The notes under the pieces were generated by a model. The model was not told the DNA's origin and did no database searches. It saw only the letters and a program-made list of their open reading frames with translations. This document shows positions 1 to 10,641 of a stretch of 64,000 bases of DNA, piece by piece. The stretch is from the NCBI GenBank assembly GCA_965153455.1, contig OZ234501.1:7130001-7194000 (forward strand), written 5' to 3'. Position 1 is the stretch's first letter; each line of letters begins with the position of its first letter. The DNA comes from Sphagnum compactum (lineage: Eukaryota; Bryophyta; Sphagnopsida; Sphagnales). Both the position numbers and the translations under genes were made by a program.

Positions 1-2345
1 CTAGTGATGAAGCAACTTTCCGATCTGCAATACTTAGTTTCAGCAAGTCCATTAAGAAATCAAATGTATTATATATTCTTAATTAAAATACAATTGCTGC
101 CATTGCTTATTGGTGTCGTTTTGAAGTTTTGTTAAGGGATTTCCAAGAATTGAAGGATAGACATTACGCAATGTTTTACAGATTGACATTGGCCTATTGT
201 TGATTACCTTGTTTTTGATGTAACTGAAACATATAAAGAACTTGTTCATCATCGTTGTAATATTTGGCCTTTTCATAAACTTGGGTCATGTCCATTGTTT
301 TTGCATTTGAAGCCTAAATGGAAAGTTTTTCATGAGGTATGGTTTACCATTAGTCCTATTTATTGGAATCAACTTCATTTTATTGTGAACAAGTTTACTT
401 TTGATTTCCTAAATTTAAAGAAAACATCTTGTCCAACAAGACAACCCGAGGTATTGGCATTATTTAGATGGAAAAAACACTTGTTTTTTGAAAGTATGGT
501 ATGGAAGTTACAAGCCATTAGGATCCTATTTTTTATGACAAATAAAATTTAAAACTTTTTTTCAATTTTATGATTGGTAAATTGTTACTGTATTTGCACT
601 CCACATATAGTGCAGGTTGACCTTGGCCTTGTGATCTACATACCTTATGTTCAGGTTCATGATAACGCTCATTTTTTTTTCAAGTTTCATTTGAATGCTT
701 GTATGTTTTTTTTTAATGACATGATTTGTTTTGTTTATAAGTATAATCATATTGATATACATTTACGTGATAAAACAATGCTAGGTGTGATCATAGTCAA
801 ATGAGCCAAAAACCATGTCAAATGATCAAAAAATTATCAATTTTGTCGAACACATGTATGTAATACCACATTATGTTCATCAAGTAAATTTGTGCTTCAT
901 GATTTATATGAGTGTTGAAGAATTCAGTGTTAAAGTTTAAAAGTTGTTTACTAAAACCAAGGCTCAATTTGTTAAATTAATTTTTTTAAAAATCAATTTT
1001 GTAAAACATTAGGCTAAGGACCCTTTTATTCAAGAAATTTTGATAGAAAAACTTGTAATGATGGTAACCTACCATTCACATATGGAAAACACTCATAATT
1101 AAAAAAAATTGGTACTTGAAATTTTAAAAATTCAAAATATAATTTCATTATAAATATTTTAAAAAACATGTTGCAAAAAGAATCATTTTCATGAAAAAAT
1201 CAAAATGTCCACAAAGGGCCCATTTGGAAACAATGGTAATGCTAAAGGCATTGGCACCCTAAAAGTTGATGACTACTTGTGTGCGATGCATGATGTCTAG
1301 TGACGTGCTAAACTTGCACCTACTACATATAAGCAATCACAACCGAGACAAGGAACACATAGATGCTGCTAATGGGATGGACTGGCCCTTGGTGTAGGTA
1401 TAGGTGATTGAGGAAGAGCCCGTGGCTGATGAAGTAGAAAAGGTGTGGAATGTGTGGATGAACTAGGTGTAACCAAAAAGATTGGATGAGGCAAAGTAGA
1501 TGCACTGGGAATCATCGGGTGAAGGGGTAGAAATGTGTCATGATGATCCATACAAGTCATCACAAAATCGAAATCTTGTTGTAATACCCATTGACGTTTT
1601 GATGACAATGAAAAATGGGCTTGCCATGGCTACATGCACTAACTAATGAAGCCTTAAACCCTACACGAATAAGAGCAACTTTCACCTTTGTCACGACACT
1701 TTTGTCCTTTACTCACCTTATAAGGGCAGGCCCATCATCCACGTTTGTCGTGGCTTTCAAGAAATCATCATCATCCTCCTCCTCTTGACTCTTGACTTCC
1801 TTCTTGAAAATTTGCCTATGATACCATCACGATGTTGATTTGCTACAATAGTAACTACTTTTTATCATAAAGTCTAATCTATTGATGAAAGTCAATCCAT
1901 CCATCCATGGTTCTCAAAATCCTACCATCATATGAAATCTCTTCCCTCTAGGTAGAAGTATCTTGCATAACGTTGCGTTTGCATCCCAATCTTCCAAAGA
2001 TTCTAGTCAACAAAAGTTCCAGAGATCGAAATTTCAACCACAATCAAGGATCTTTACCATTGTTGGGAAAAGAAAATGAACTAAAAAAGTGTAGTAAGCT
2101 GGTGGAAGGCTACTGTAAGAAAGTACTAGCTATTCACAAGGTCAAAAGTATTGGCTTCCTTTCCATTGCATAAATTCCCCCCTTAATCTTCTTCCCTTTC
2201 GCATTATTGTCATCAAGCTTTGTTGCCACTGTCTGGCAAAAAGCTTTTGGAACTATTACTACCCCAAAAAAATCCAATGTACCAAGGTGGAACCCAGAAC
2301 TAGATTGAAACTATGTGTTTGTGATTCCCAAAATTGGAATTTGAA
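1..2345. other. gene-poor AT-rich stretch, no gene identified
   Basis: I see no gene here. Reading frames are short and interrupted. The first 190 bases on the plus strand read in a protein-like way (a DEATFRSAILSFSKS stretch followed by WCRFEVLLRDFQELKD after a stop), which may be a remnant of a coding sequence I do not recognise. A short sequence near 625-670 (ending in a TTCAGGTTCATGATAAC stretch) recurs near 47040 and more loosely near 61380, so part of this interval is dispersed repeat. Confidence 0.5.
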
Positions 2346-2348
2346 TTT

Positions 2349-2645
2349 TGTGAAGAACTGGATGCAGAATAGTTTTAGTGGAACCTGAACACTACCTCAT
2401 GTGTGAAGAATTGGACCTAAAATGGTTATAGTGGAACCTAAATACTACATCATGTGTGAAAAACTGAAACCGAAATAGTTCTAGTGGAACCTAAACACTA
2501 CCTCATGTGTGAAGAATTGGACCTGGAACAATTCTAATGGAACCTGAACACTACATCATGTGTGAAAAATTGGACTCGGAACATTTCTAGTGGAACCTGA
2601 ACATTACCTCATGTGTGAAAAACTAGAATCAGAACAATTCTAAGG
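2349..2645. repeat. 53-bp minisatellite, about 5.5 copies
   Basis: A unit containing GTGGAACCTGAACACTACCTC followed by ATGTGTGAAGAATTGGACC is repeated with GTGTGAA starts at about 2401, 2454, 2507, 2560 and 2613, a constant 53-bp period. Copies differ by a few substitutions. No open reading frame follows the repeat. Confidence 0.9.
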
Positions 2646-2769
2646 AGAAGCAGCAAGAATTATGGGACTACAACAAACCCTAAATTCAACATGTGCCAAA
2701 ACAAAAAAAAAGACACAAGCGAGGAACATGAAAAAGGACAAAATCTCTTCCTACACAAGAACAGTGAGC

Positions 2770-2797
2770 AAGAAGAAGAAGAAGAAGAAGAAGAAGA
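2770..2797. repeat. (GAA)n microsatellite
   Basis: An uninterrupted run of AAG/GAA triplets of about 28 bases. Confidence 0.9.
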
Positions 2798-2984
2798 CTA
2801 TGGAGATGTTTTTACCCTACATAAGTCATTAGACCTATGAACAATAGCTAACCCGTGTGACTCACTGAGGCCACCTTTTAATGTTTCGCGCCTTCCTTGA
2901 AACTTTCGTCTTTGAAACTCTCTAAACCTAAAAAACACTAGCCACTTTCTCTTTCCTTTTGTTTTCTTTTGCACTTTTCTGTCA

Positions 2985-3170
2985 TTGAGTGCATTTCAAA
3001 GAAGAAACAAAGCACAAAGAGAGAGACATAGAAAGAAAGAGAGAGGAGAACGATGCGGGTGGGTTTCTCCCTTGTGCGGAGCAAGGGAAGAAGAATCCAT
3101 AGCTCATAGGTTTTGGGATTACAGTTTCGTGCAAAGAGAATGGGGTCCATACACAATTTTTGTGTGAAAA
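2985..3170 (+). pseudogene. LINE reverse-transcriptase C-terminal zinc-binding (zf-RVT-like) remnant
   Basis: The plus frame reads CGWVSPLCGAREEESIAHRF and then WDYSFVQREWGP. This fits the LCG-x-EE-S-x-x-H-x-F-x-x-C-x-F-x-x-x-x-W pattern of the zinc-binding region downstream of LINE reverse transcriptases. Several cysteines are lost, for example an aspartate-tyrosine pair sits where the HLF..C cysteine is expected. No reverse transcriptase core is recognisable next to it, so this is a short dead 3' fragment. The family call rests on pattern similarity only. Confidence 0.45.
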
Positions 3171-4377
3171 CCCAAGATGATTTATCCCCATATATGTAAA
3201 GGGCAAGGCCGAAATGTTTTTGGATTCACCTCCATTCAGAAGAGATCCAAGCTTTGAGTGCTTGCAACTTACGGTTGACGTGTTTGTGTGACTAATGTAT
3301 ATGTGCACCGAGGAAAAAAACTTGACAATTTTTTAGGGTTGGAAGTCTCACATAACAGTTAGTCACAAGTACCCCTTGTCACAGAAGTGGTTTAGTAAGT
3401 TTAAATTTTGATCTAATGGAAGATGGTTTGTGTAGAAGGGAAATTTGTTCATCTCTTCTTGGGATCATGTACTTTGTGGAGTAATAGCGAGGATTTAATT
3501 GAAGAAACCTCCAATATCATCAACATGCCACATTGGAATCTTTTTAGGGGAGGTTTGGTGGGGTTTGGGAGACAATTTACGTCAAAAGTTTCTCTATCAA
3601 TAGTCTAGAAATAAACATGCATGTCCCAGGTTTCTGTTGGGACAAGGTTAAGGCACATAAATCGTTTCAGGCTCGGAGTGGACTAACAACATAAAGTAAA
3701 ACCCATGTTGTGTTTAATGTAGCGTATATCGATCGTCTATGCTCTTTGTTGTTCTTTTGATCTAGTTGACGATGTCATTTTCTTTGGTAGGGTTCATTAT
3801 CACGGTTTGTTCGAATATGGTGTCTTTGAAGGATCTGTACAAGGAATGTCAAGGTGTGGCAAGGATTTTAGATTTGGAAAAGTTAAGTTCAACAAATATT
3901 TGTGCAGACTCCTTACAAACAAATGTGTGGCCTCCCTTACGTACCTTGACAAATATGTATTTTAGAAGTCAATAGTTCTTCCTTATGAAACAACTCTAAT
4001 GGAATTGAGGTGTGCCATGTTGTGTGGCCAGGGTTTTAGTCAAACAATGGACCCAAAAGGATTCGTGGATGTCAGCGATCACCTCCTCCAATTCCACATA
4101 GCTCGAGAGAAAGGTCATCCTCCACTTGAAAGAGTTTTTTGCATGTGTGAATGTGTTGGTGCAGATAAAGACAAACGAGATATATGGTCTTGCCATAGAT
4201 TTAGCTTTTCTAGATTCAAGCGTCCAACTAGCCTGTAAAAGAGACATTGAAGGCTTGATACATAACATGAAAGAGTACATAAAAGGTATAATATTTACCC
4301 CAAAATTTCAAAAGCTTGCAAAACACCTCTTAGAAAAACTAGAGGTAGAGGTTTCTAATCATGAACATCCATACATC

Positions 4378-4527
4378 CACTACAACAAAAGGTGTCCTTG
4401 TATGCTAAGTGATTTCACTGGATTTTGAGTGAATTCACTAGTTGTAGTGAATGGGGACTAGTGAAGAAGTAGTGAATTCATTGGTCTAACGAACGGGGAT
4501 TAATGAATTGCACCCACATTTTGTAGT
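4378..4527. mobile_element. 150-bp CACTA-type MITE inside the kinase pseudogene
   Basis: The left end is CACTACAACAAAAGGTG and the right end is TTTTGTAGT, forming the terminal inverted repeats typical of CACTA (En/Spm) elements, which begin CACTACAA. Removing it joins the kinase frame cleanly: NHEHPYI on the left continues into DIDFPLIV on the right. The likely 3-bp target duplication is ATC on the left and AGC (one mismatch) on the right. It has no coding capacity. Confidence 0.7.
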
Positions 4528-4663
4528 AGCGACATAGATTTTCCACTTATTGTGCAAATTTTTCCTACGGATTTTCTTAGAGGTGGAGCAGTTGGAAATG
4601 TGTTCAAGTGTACGTTCCTTGAAGTGATGGCAGTTGCGAGGTTTGGAAAATGAACTACATAAT

Positions 4664-4878
4664 TATTAAATAGGTGTTTCGTATTGCAAGAATACCGAAA
4701 AGAAGAGTCGTTGAAACTAAATACAAGGAGTGATCCTGATCAGAGAGCAATCTTGATCAAGTTAATCATCAATCACCGACATGATTGGTCAGATAGATTC
4801 TACTCTAGATTCTACTTTGTCTAACTAATTTAATAGATGAAAGGTAGAATTTCATCCTACGTTCATCTAATTCTAACA
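4664..4878 (-). repeat. 3' LTR of the copia element
   Basis: This 215-bp copy aligns along its length with 9186-9387. Shared stretches include AAATACAAGGAGTGATCCTG and CACCGACATGATTGGTCAG. On the minus strand it starts TGTTAGAA. The far end, expected to be CA, has mutated to TA. The two LTRs differ by many substitutions and small indels, so the insertion is old. Confidence 0.9.
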
Positions 4879-5239
4879 CCTTCCCTGAATCTCTACCTTA
4901 GAATTTAAATTCTTTCTATCCTTCCTTGGAGCCTTAATCTCAGAACCTAAATTTCTCATATTCTTTTTCTCCATACAATGCCGCACATCTAGATGATTTG
5001 GGCAAAAGTCTTTGAACAACTTTAGGAGATCATAGAGACTATGACCATGGTAACTAATTAACTGTTTAAATTTCAAGTCATGACACGAACTTGGCTAATT
5101 AGTTTTCTTATCTAGATTCCTTTGTGTGATGCAATTTGAGATTTTCTTCCTGGTGATTTGGTTTCTATTTGAAATGATTCGAAGAGCTTGTGATCTGATT
5201 ATCTTCTAGTCTCATTCTTGACTTGTTCATTCATCCAAT

Positions 5240-5549
5240 GTGGGTGATCATGGGAGTTTGAGAGCCTATCAACATGAGTCCTTTGTATCAGATGTTGAAA
5301 CATCATACACTCAAGAAAAAGTGAGTTCCCCTAGTAAAAAAAATTCCTCTGCATCTAAAGGTCCTCCAATGGTTAGGTCAAAGAAATATTATGCCGTTCA
5401 AGTTGGAAGACAACAAGGTATATACACTACTTGGGCATATTGCAAAGCATAGGTAGATGGATCTAGAGGAGTTATATACAAAGGTTTTAAATCTAGAGAA
5501 GAAGCATGAGACTTCCTAGATATCAAACACTTAGATTCTGAAACTTGAG
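5240..5549 (+). pseudogene. RNase H1 N-terminal (caulimovirus viroplasmin-type) domain fragment, antisense in the copia element
   Basis: The plus strand reads MVRSKKYYAVQVGRQQGIY, then TTWAYCKA, stop, VDGSRGVIYKGFKSREEA, stop, DFLDI. This is the signature of the small hybrid-binding domain at the N-terminus of RNase H1 (K-Y/W-Y-A-V-x-x-G-R-x-x-G-I-Y-x-T-W, then F-x-x-x-E-E-A). A serine/lysine-rich leader of about 45 residues precedes it. Two in-frame stops (about 5450 and 5509) show it is dead. It lies between the copia RNase H region and the 3' LTR, in the opposite orientation, where little sequence is normally found. It is therefore probably a captured host or other-element fragment. Confidence 0.7.
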
Positions 5550-6309
5550 AATTACAGAGGTGTTAAATAATTTCACACAATTCTCAAATTTGGTTTTTCT
5601 TAGTGCTTTGGTCAAGATGTCTATTGATTGATTATTAGTTGAAACATATGAAATTTTTATTTCTTTCCTTTCAACCATATTTCTCACAAAATGCACGTAT
5701 ATCTCAAAATGTTTTGTTTTTGTGTGATACATAGGATTGTGGGAAATTTTGATTGTACTCTAATTGTTGCAATAAAGATCGATTGGTCCTATTTTCAAAA
5801 TTTTGAGCTCCTGATAAATGTTTGATCCATATTATTTCTTTGGTTGCCTCAACTAGTGCATGGTATTCCAATTTTGTAGAAGATAATGCAATACATGTTT
5901 GCTTCTTTGTGCACCAAGTAATAGGAGTGTTGTTGATCATGAAAATATATGCTCCTATAGATTTCTTCTCATCCACATACCCGCCCCAATCCACATTGCT
6001 AAAGCTAGAAAGTTTCAATTTAGTCAACTGTCCATAGAAGAGACCAAAATGTATGGTGCCTTTGATGTAGTGAATGATAGATTTCACTACTTATAAGTGA
6101 GCAAGTTGGGATTGTGTCATGAAGCGTGAAACAAGGTTCACGGCATACGCAATGTCCCATGTGGTGTTGGTTAGAAATACTAATTTACCAACCATCCATT
6201 GATAGAGTTGCGGATCGATTGGAAAGGAGTTCATGTCCTTGCGTAACTTGAGATTTTGTGGTAGGGGAATATTTGATGGGTTATTGTCTATCATTAAAAA
6301 TTGTTCCAA
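5523..6309 (-). pseudogene. copia polyprotein: RNase H and end of reverse transcriptase
   Basis: Minus-strand reading pieces show the copia RT thumb/connection (LYQWMVGKLVFLTNTTWDIAYAV, given here only as a pattern), then RNase H with SNVDWGGYVDEKKSIGAYIF, ITWCTKKQTCIALSSTKLEY and ALVEATKEIIW. The final piece reads VSTNNQSIDILTKAL, the usual copia C-terminus. The first aspartate block (normally DADWAG) has become NVDWGG. Stops and frameshifts at about 6088 and 5704 split the region. It is non-functional. Confidence 0.85.
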
Positions 6310-7065
6310 GATGCTAGATGCATAATCTATTTAATGAAGGAAAGCCCATCTTTCCAATGAACAAATTGAATGCCCAAATATTTGGAACATTGACCTAGTG
6401 AGGTCATATCAAATTTGTTCCCTAGTTCTTTTTCTAGTCAGGATATGCATTCAACATCATCCCTAGTCAGAATTAGATCATTGACACATAGGATTAATAT
6501 GATGATTTTGTCATTATGTTGATGATAATATATGTTACCATCAGATGTTGATTTCTGCAATCCATTTTTCTTCAAAAACCTATTTATCTTTTGATACCAT
6601 TGAAATGGTGTTTATTTGAGCTCATACAAGGCTTGTGATAGTTTGCAAACCAATTCTTCACTTCCATGAACTTCATATCTGTGTGGTTGTTGCATGTAGA
6701 CTTCATCATTGAGATCGATGACCATTCAAGAATGTTATCTTGACATCCAAGTGATGTACTTTCTAGCCCTTTGAACTTGCTAAAACACTCACTGCTTTAA
6801 TGGTATTCCATTTTGTAATTAGTGCAAAAGTTTCCTCAAAGTCTACTCCAGCCTTTTGTTCGCATCCTCTTGTAACTAGTCCAGCTCTGTAACATTCCAC
6901 AACTCCATTGATTCCTGGTTTTTTCTTGTAAATCCACCTTCAAGTAATGGCTTTCTTTCCTTGGGGTAAAGGAACAAGGGTCCAAGTTTTCATTTTGGTT
7001 ATGCTAGTCATCTCATCATCCATGGTTAATCTCCATTTCAAATCGTGTTGTACCTCGTGGTATGT
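6310..7065 (-). pseudogene. copia reverse transcriptase core, catalytically dead
   Basis: The minus strand has short reading pieces of the copia reverse transcriptase. The polymerase motif expected as YVDD reads CVND at 6477-6488 (LILCVNDLILT), so one catalytic aspartate is asparagine and the tyrosine is cysteine. Frames are broken throughout. The section around 6880-7060 carries the usual N-terminal half. Confidence 0.75.
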
Positions 7066-7678
7066 TAAATCCTCCTCCAAGTTCGCGACATATTGATCAA
7101 GAAAAACAGAGGGCTTCCTGTTGCATGTGGAACTTCGTAGAGGCCCAATATTGATTTGTTCACAACTTTTGAGAGGTGAAGAGGATTGATGAATGGAATT
7201 TGGCAGAATGGATTGGGAAAATGGTGACTATGTGGGAAGATTGAAAAAAGTTGTGTAAAAGATGCACAACTTGGAAAAGAAGATTTATCAAACAATGATG
7301 TAGAGTTTTGATTTGGTGCATAGTTTTCAATAGGAGAAGGAATTTGAAGGATTACTCTGGGAATTGTATCAGTAGAGATAGTAGGAAAAGAACACACATT
7401 CCATTGCATTGAAAGTCAAATGTAGAATGATTTTATCTAGTTGCAGCTTTTATAGTCAGAATTTTCGACTCATCTATCCTCACATGTCACGTGATGAGGA
7501 TCTTCTTGGTCAGCGGATTGTAGCAATGGTAGCCCTTGGTGGTCATGTCCCATCCAATGAGTATGCATCTTGCTGCCTTGGGATCCATTTTGGTTCTTTG
7601 GTGTTTGGGTATGTGGGCAAAGATTCATGTACCAAAAACACGTAGGTGAAACACATCTTGTTTTACTCTAGTAAATAA

Positions 7679-8272
7679 TTATTTTGGTATGTGATTCTTC
7701 AATGATTTGGTCAGATGCCTGTTGAACAGATAACAAGTTGTTCGGATTGCTTCTAACCACATCACTTTAGGAAAATGACTTTGGTGAAAAAAACATCTTG
7801 TAATTTCACATAGCGACCTGTTTTTCCTTTTAGCTATTCCATTGTTCTCAAGGGAGTAAGGCGCAAAAAATTGATGAATGATGCCATGATTGGAACAATA
7901 CTTGCAAAATTCAACAAATATGTATTCTCCTCCATTATTTGTCCACAAAATTTCCAGCTTGTGTCATGTGATGGTTTCTACTACTCCCTTGAATCTTTTG
8001 AACTCCTCAAGTACTTGATCCTTGGTTTTCATGAAAGTTACCAAGATTCATCTATTGTAATCGTTAATAAAGGTGACAAAGTAGAAAGCACCATTGTAAG
8101 CCATTGTTTTGAATGGTCCACATACATCATTATGAACCAATTGAAACGACTTTGTTGTGGTTGTTGTGCTCTTCAAAAACTTCATCCTTACTTGCTTCCC
8201 AATTTGGTAGATGTCACATACATGGTCAAGCTTCACCAACTTTGGTAGACCCAAGTGAAGTCCTTTAAACAA
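7679..8272 (-). pseudogene. copia gag-pre-integrase and integrase, dead
   Basis: At 8048-8272 the minus strand reads HLGLPKLVKLDHVCDIYQIG (gag-pre-integrase), then LVHNDVCGPF with the first integrase aspartate and FVTFINDYNR. At 7679-7948 it reads TNNGGEY where TDNGGEY is expected, and GIAKRKNR where GVAERKNR is expected. The second aspartate and the catalytic glutamate are therefore replaced (D to N, E to K). A break near 7950-8050 separates the two pieces. Confidence 0.85.
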
Positions 8273-8560
8273 CTCAAAGAAAGTTCGAAAGTTGATGTGT
8301 TTAAGTTTTTTGTGCTAGAATAAAGTTTTTTTTACACTCTGCAATTGTTCCACATTACAAATTTCAACATTTGCAATACTCTCAGCTTGGAGTCTATAGA
8401 GACCTCTTCTCTCCAACCTGTGTCATTTCCCTAATATGGTGCGAGTTTGCATGTCTCTTGCTACTATCATAGGTGCTTACAACAAATTTAAATCCAAAAA
8501 TGATGTTTGGGTTCCTTGTTACGTGATGTGTTGCACCTAAGTCTAAAACCCAAAGATTGT

Positions 8561-9043
8561 CTAACTCCTTCCTGTTTGATGAACTAGAAGTTTTTGTAAT
8601 AACATCAGCCTCTGCGAACCTGTGTTTGGCTCATACCATCCCTTTAGGTGTTGCCAACATTCGTATGGGTCTGTGTAGTGTATAATGATCATAATCAAGG
8701 AATCCTGCACTGATTCAGAGATAACATCCAAGGCAAGTTTCCTACCTTCATGTTCAGCCTCTGGGACTACACCTTGTGTCTTGGGATTGACATAGAATGT
8801 CCAAATGCGATGTCTTTCAAATATCGTAACCATCTTAAATGACCACACTTGGTAGTTAGATTCCCCTTCTAACCTACTGGAGTCTGGAAGAAAGAAATCT
8901 AAACTTTTACTATGTTGAGTAATAGATCTTAGAATTTCTCTATCTAAAGCAGTTATAGTAGTACCAAAAGCCCCAAATGCATTGTTTGAGGTCTATCCTT
9001 TAACATCTGTACTATTGATCACTTCATCTTGAGCATCTGTCAT
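8561..9043 (-). pseudogene. copia gag fragment
   Basis: The minus strand starts at an ATG at 9043 (MTDAQDEVINSTDVKG, then a stop). It continues with SSRLEGESNYQVWSFKM, the L-x-G-x-N-Y-x-x-W-x-x-x-M pattern of copia gag, and ends with TDPYECWQHLKGWYEPNTG. One in-frame stop near the start and a lost downstream end make it non-functional. Confidence 0.75.
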
Positions 9044-9172
9044 GATTGTCTTTCTAGACACACAAAGTTAGGACCCACACACAAATATTCAAGTGATTTG
9101 ATTCTTGCAACTAAAGAAATTTAGCTTCACACTATAGAAATCTAGTAACACTAGACCTGAGAATTGTAGCTT

Positions 9173-9185
9173 TGTTTTGATACCA
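9173..9185 (-). promoter_or_regulatory. retrotransposon primer-binding site
   Basis: Directly inside the 5' LTR, the minus strand reads TGGTATCAAAACA. This matches the start of the common plant copia primer-binding site (TGGTATCA...), complementary to initiator methionine tRNA, with later positions changed. Confidence 0.7.
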
Positions 9186-9387
9186 TGCTAAACAGGTGTT
9201 TCTTATTGCAAGAAGATCGAAAAGAAGAGTTACCAAAATTAAATACAAGGAGTGATCCTGATCAGAGAACAATCCTAATAAGTTGATCATCAATCACCGA
9301 CATGATTGGTCAGATAGATTCTATTTTATTTAACTAATTTAATAGATGAAAAGTAGAGTTTCATCCTAAGTTCATTTAGTTTTGACA
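9186..9387 (-). repeat. 5' LTR of the copia element
   Basis: A 202-bp copy paired with 4664-4878. It begins TG and ends CA on the plus strand (TGCTAAACAGG...TTTTGACA). It is followed by the target duplication ATAAC and the resumed kinase reading frame. Confidence 0.9.
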
Positions 9388-10384
9388 ATAACCAATGAAA
9401 TAGTTGAGAAAGAAGCAAGTTTATTTTCAAAATTGCGACACCCAAATGTGGTTCAATTCATAGGGTATGGAGTCAAGGAAAGTCAGCCCGTCATTGTTTT
9501 CAAGCTCATGAGCACGAACCTACAAAAATACTTAGATGAAAAGAAAAATAATGTTGGTGAATGACCTCTTCGTCCATTGTTGTTAGCTATGAACATAATG
9601 CTATAGATCATAGATGGTATGAATTACTTGCATGAGAATGGGGTGATGCACTATGATCTGAAGGCAAATAATGTTTTTATAAATGTTGTGGAGGATTTGG
9701 ATGGACACAATTCCTTGGTGCAAGTGAAACTCACAGATTTTGGTGAGTCAAATTTGAAGTTGCATAATTTTGGGTACACCACACCAATGGTGGGTACAAC
9801 CTAGTGGTGGGCACCTGAAGTATTTCAACAGGAGGAAAACAAAGAGAAATACACAAAATCAGTAGATGTGTACAGTTTCTCAATGCTTTGCTTTGAGGTC
9901 CTCACTAGGAAAGTCCCATTTGAAGACATACCATTAACAAATTTTCTTTAGAACATCCTTGCCAGAGTGAGGCCTCAATTACTAGATGTGGACTATTATC
10001 TTCATTACCTTTTTGCACTCATTGAGAAATGTTGGGCCACAAATGTTGTAGAGCGTCTTCAATTTCCTATTATCAGCCAAATGTTGGTGGATTGCAAGGC
10101 TAAAGTTTTGAAACATCCACATGGCCAAGACGATGATTATTCTCAAAACTCACACCCTGTGGATGTAGTAGACAAAGATTGTATTCAATATGTTCTTGAA
10201 GATGACAACAATCCCTGTGTCTGCAAATCAGGAGCCTCATGTATGATTGAAATAAACTCCACAAGATTAGTTTGTTGTGTTTTGGTTCGTGATTGATTAG
10301 AAAAATGAGTGAAAACATGATGAGTTTGTTTTGGCCTGATGCATTGATAAAAGGTTTGACATCTAGAAATCTGTCAATGTGTAG

Positions 10385-10475
10385 CAACTGGAAAGACTTT
10401 CTATTGATCGACCATATTCCAAATTCTCTTTTAAGGAGCTAAAGGCTGCCACTACTAATTTTTCTTCTAGTAAGT
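10385..10475 (+). pseudogene. receptor-like kinase juxtamembrane fragment
   Basis: The plus strand reads ERLSIDRPYSKFSFKELKAA and then TTNFSSSKF. F-S-F-K-E-L-K-x-A-T-x-N-F-S is the conserved stretch just before the kinase domain in many plant receptor-like kinases. No kinase domain follows, so it is an isolated fragment just after the kinase pseudogene. Confidence 0.45.
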
Positions 10476-10641
10476 TCAAGAGCCATCAAACAAAATATTA
10501 TGAGTTCCTTGACATTGAATTGTTGAATTCTTGTTGAATTAATCTTGTTTAAAACAATAGGATATTTAGACAACAATAGGTCCATAGTCCTTGCTTTGTA
10601 CAGAAGGCAAAATCTTTAAACAAGATGCCTAGCTAGCTTGG

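Larger units (their letters stand above)
4664..9387 (-). mobile_element. Ty1/copia LTR retrotransposon, decayed, 4.7 kb
   Basis: The element is bounded by two similar LTRs (4664-4878 and 9186-9387). It is flanked by the near-identical 5-bp target duplication ATAAT (4659-4663) and ATAAC (9388-9392). On the minus strand the order is LTR, primer-binding site, gag, gag-pre-integrase, integrase, reverse transcriptase, RNase H, which is the copia order. A purine-rich GGGAAGG sits just before the 3' LTR. All domains carry stops, frameshifts or catalytic changes, so it is inactive. It sits within a kinase gene whose frame continues on both sides. Confidence 0.9.
3766..10296 (+). pseudogene. protein kinase pseudogene split by two transposon insertions
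   Basis: A plus-strand kinase coding region in pieces. The N-terminal region reads from about 3820 (KDLYKECQGVARILDLEK) and 4126-4377 (KRDIEGLIHNMKEYI). The glycine-rich loop (RGGAVGNVFK) lies at about 4580-4610. After the copia insertion the frame resumes at 9388 with KLRHPNVVQFIGYGV, then HYDLKANN (catalytic loop, the HRD arginine replaced), VKLTDFGES (intact DFG), WWAPEVF, SVDVYSFSMLCFEVL and a C-lobe ending near 10100. In-frame stops lie at 4651, 9562, 9802 and 9949, and there are frameshifts upstream of 4126. Order and content resemble tyrosine-kinase-like/Raf-type plant kinases with a helical N-terminal region. A functional copy elsewhere is likely but not shown. Both insertions are described as separate entries. 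Confidence 0.85.
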
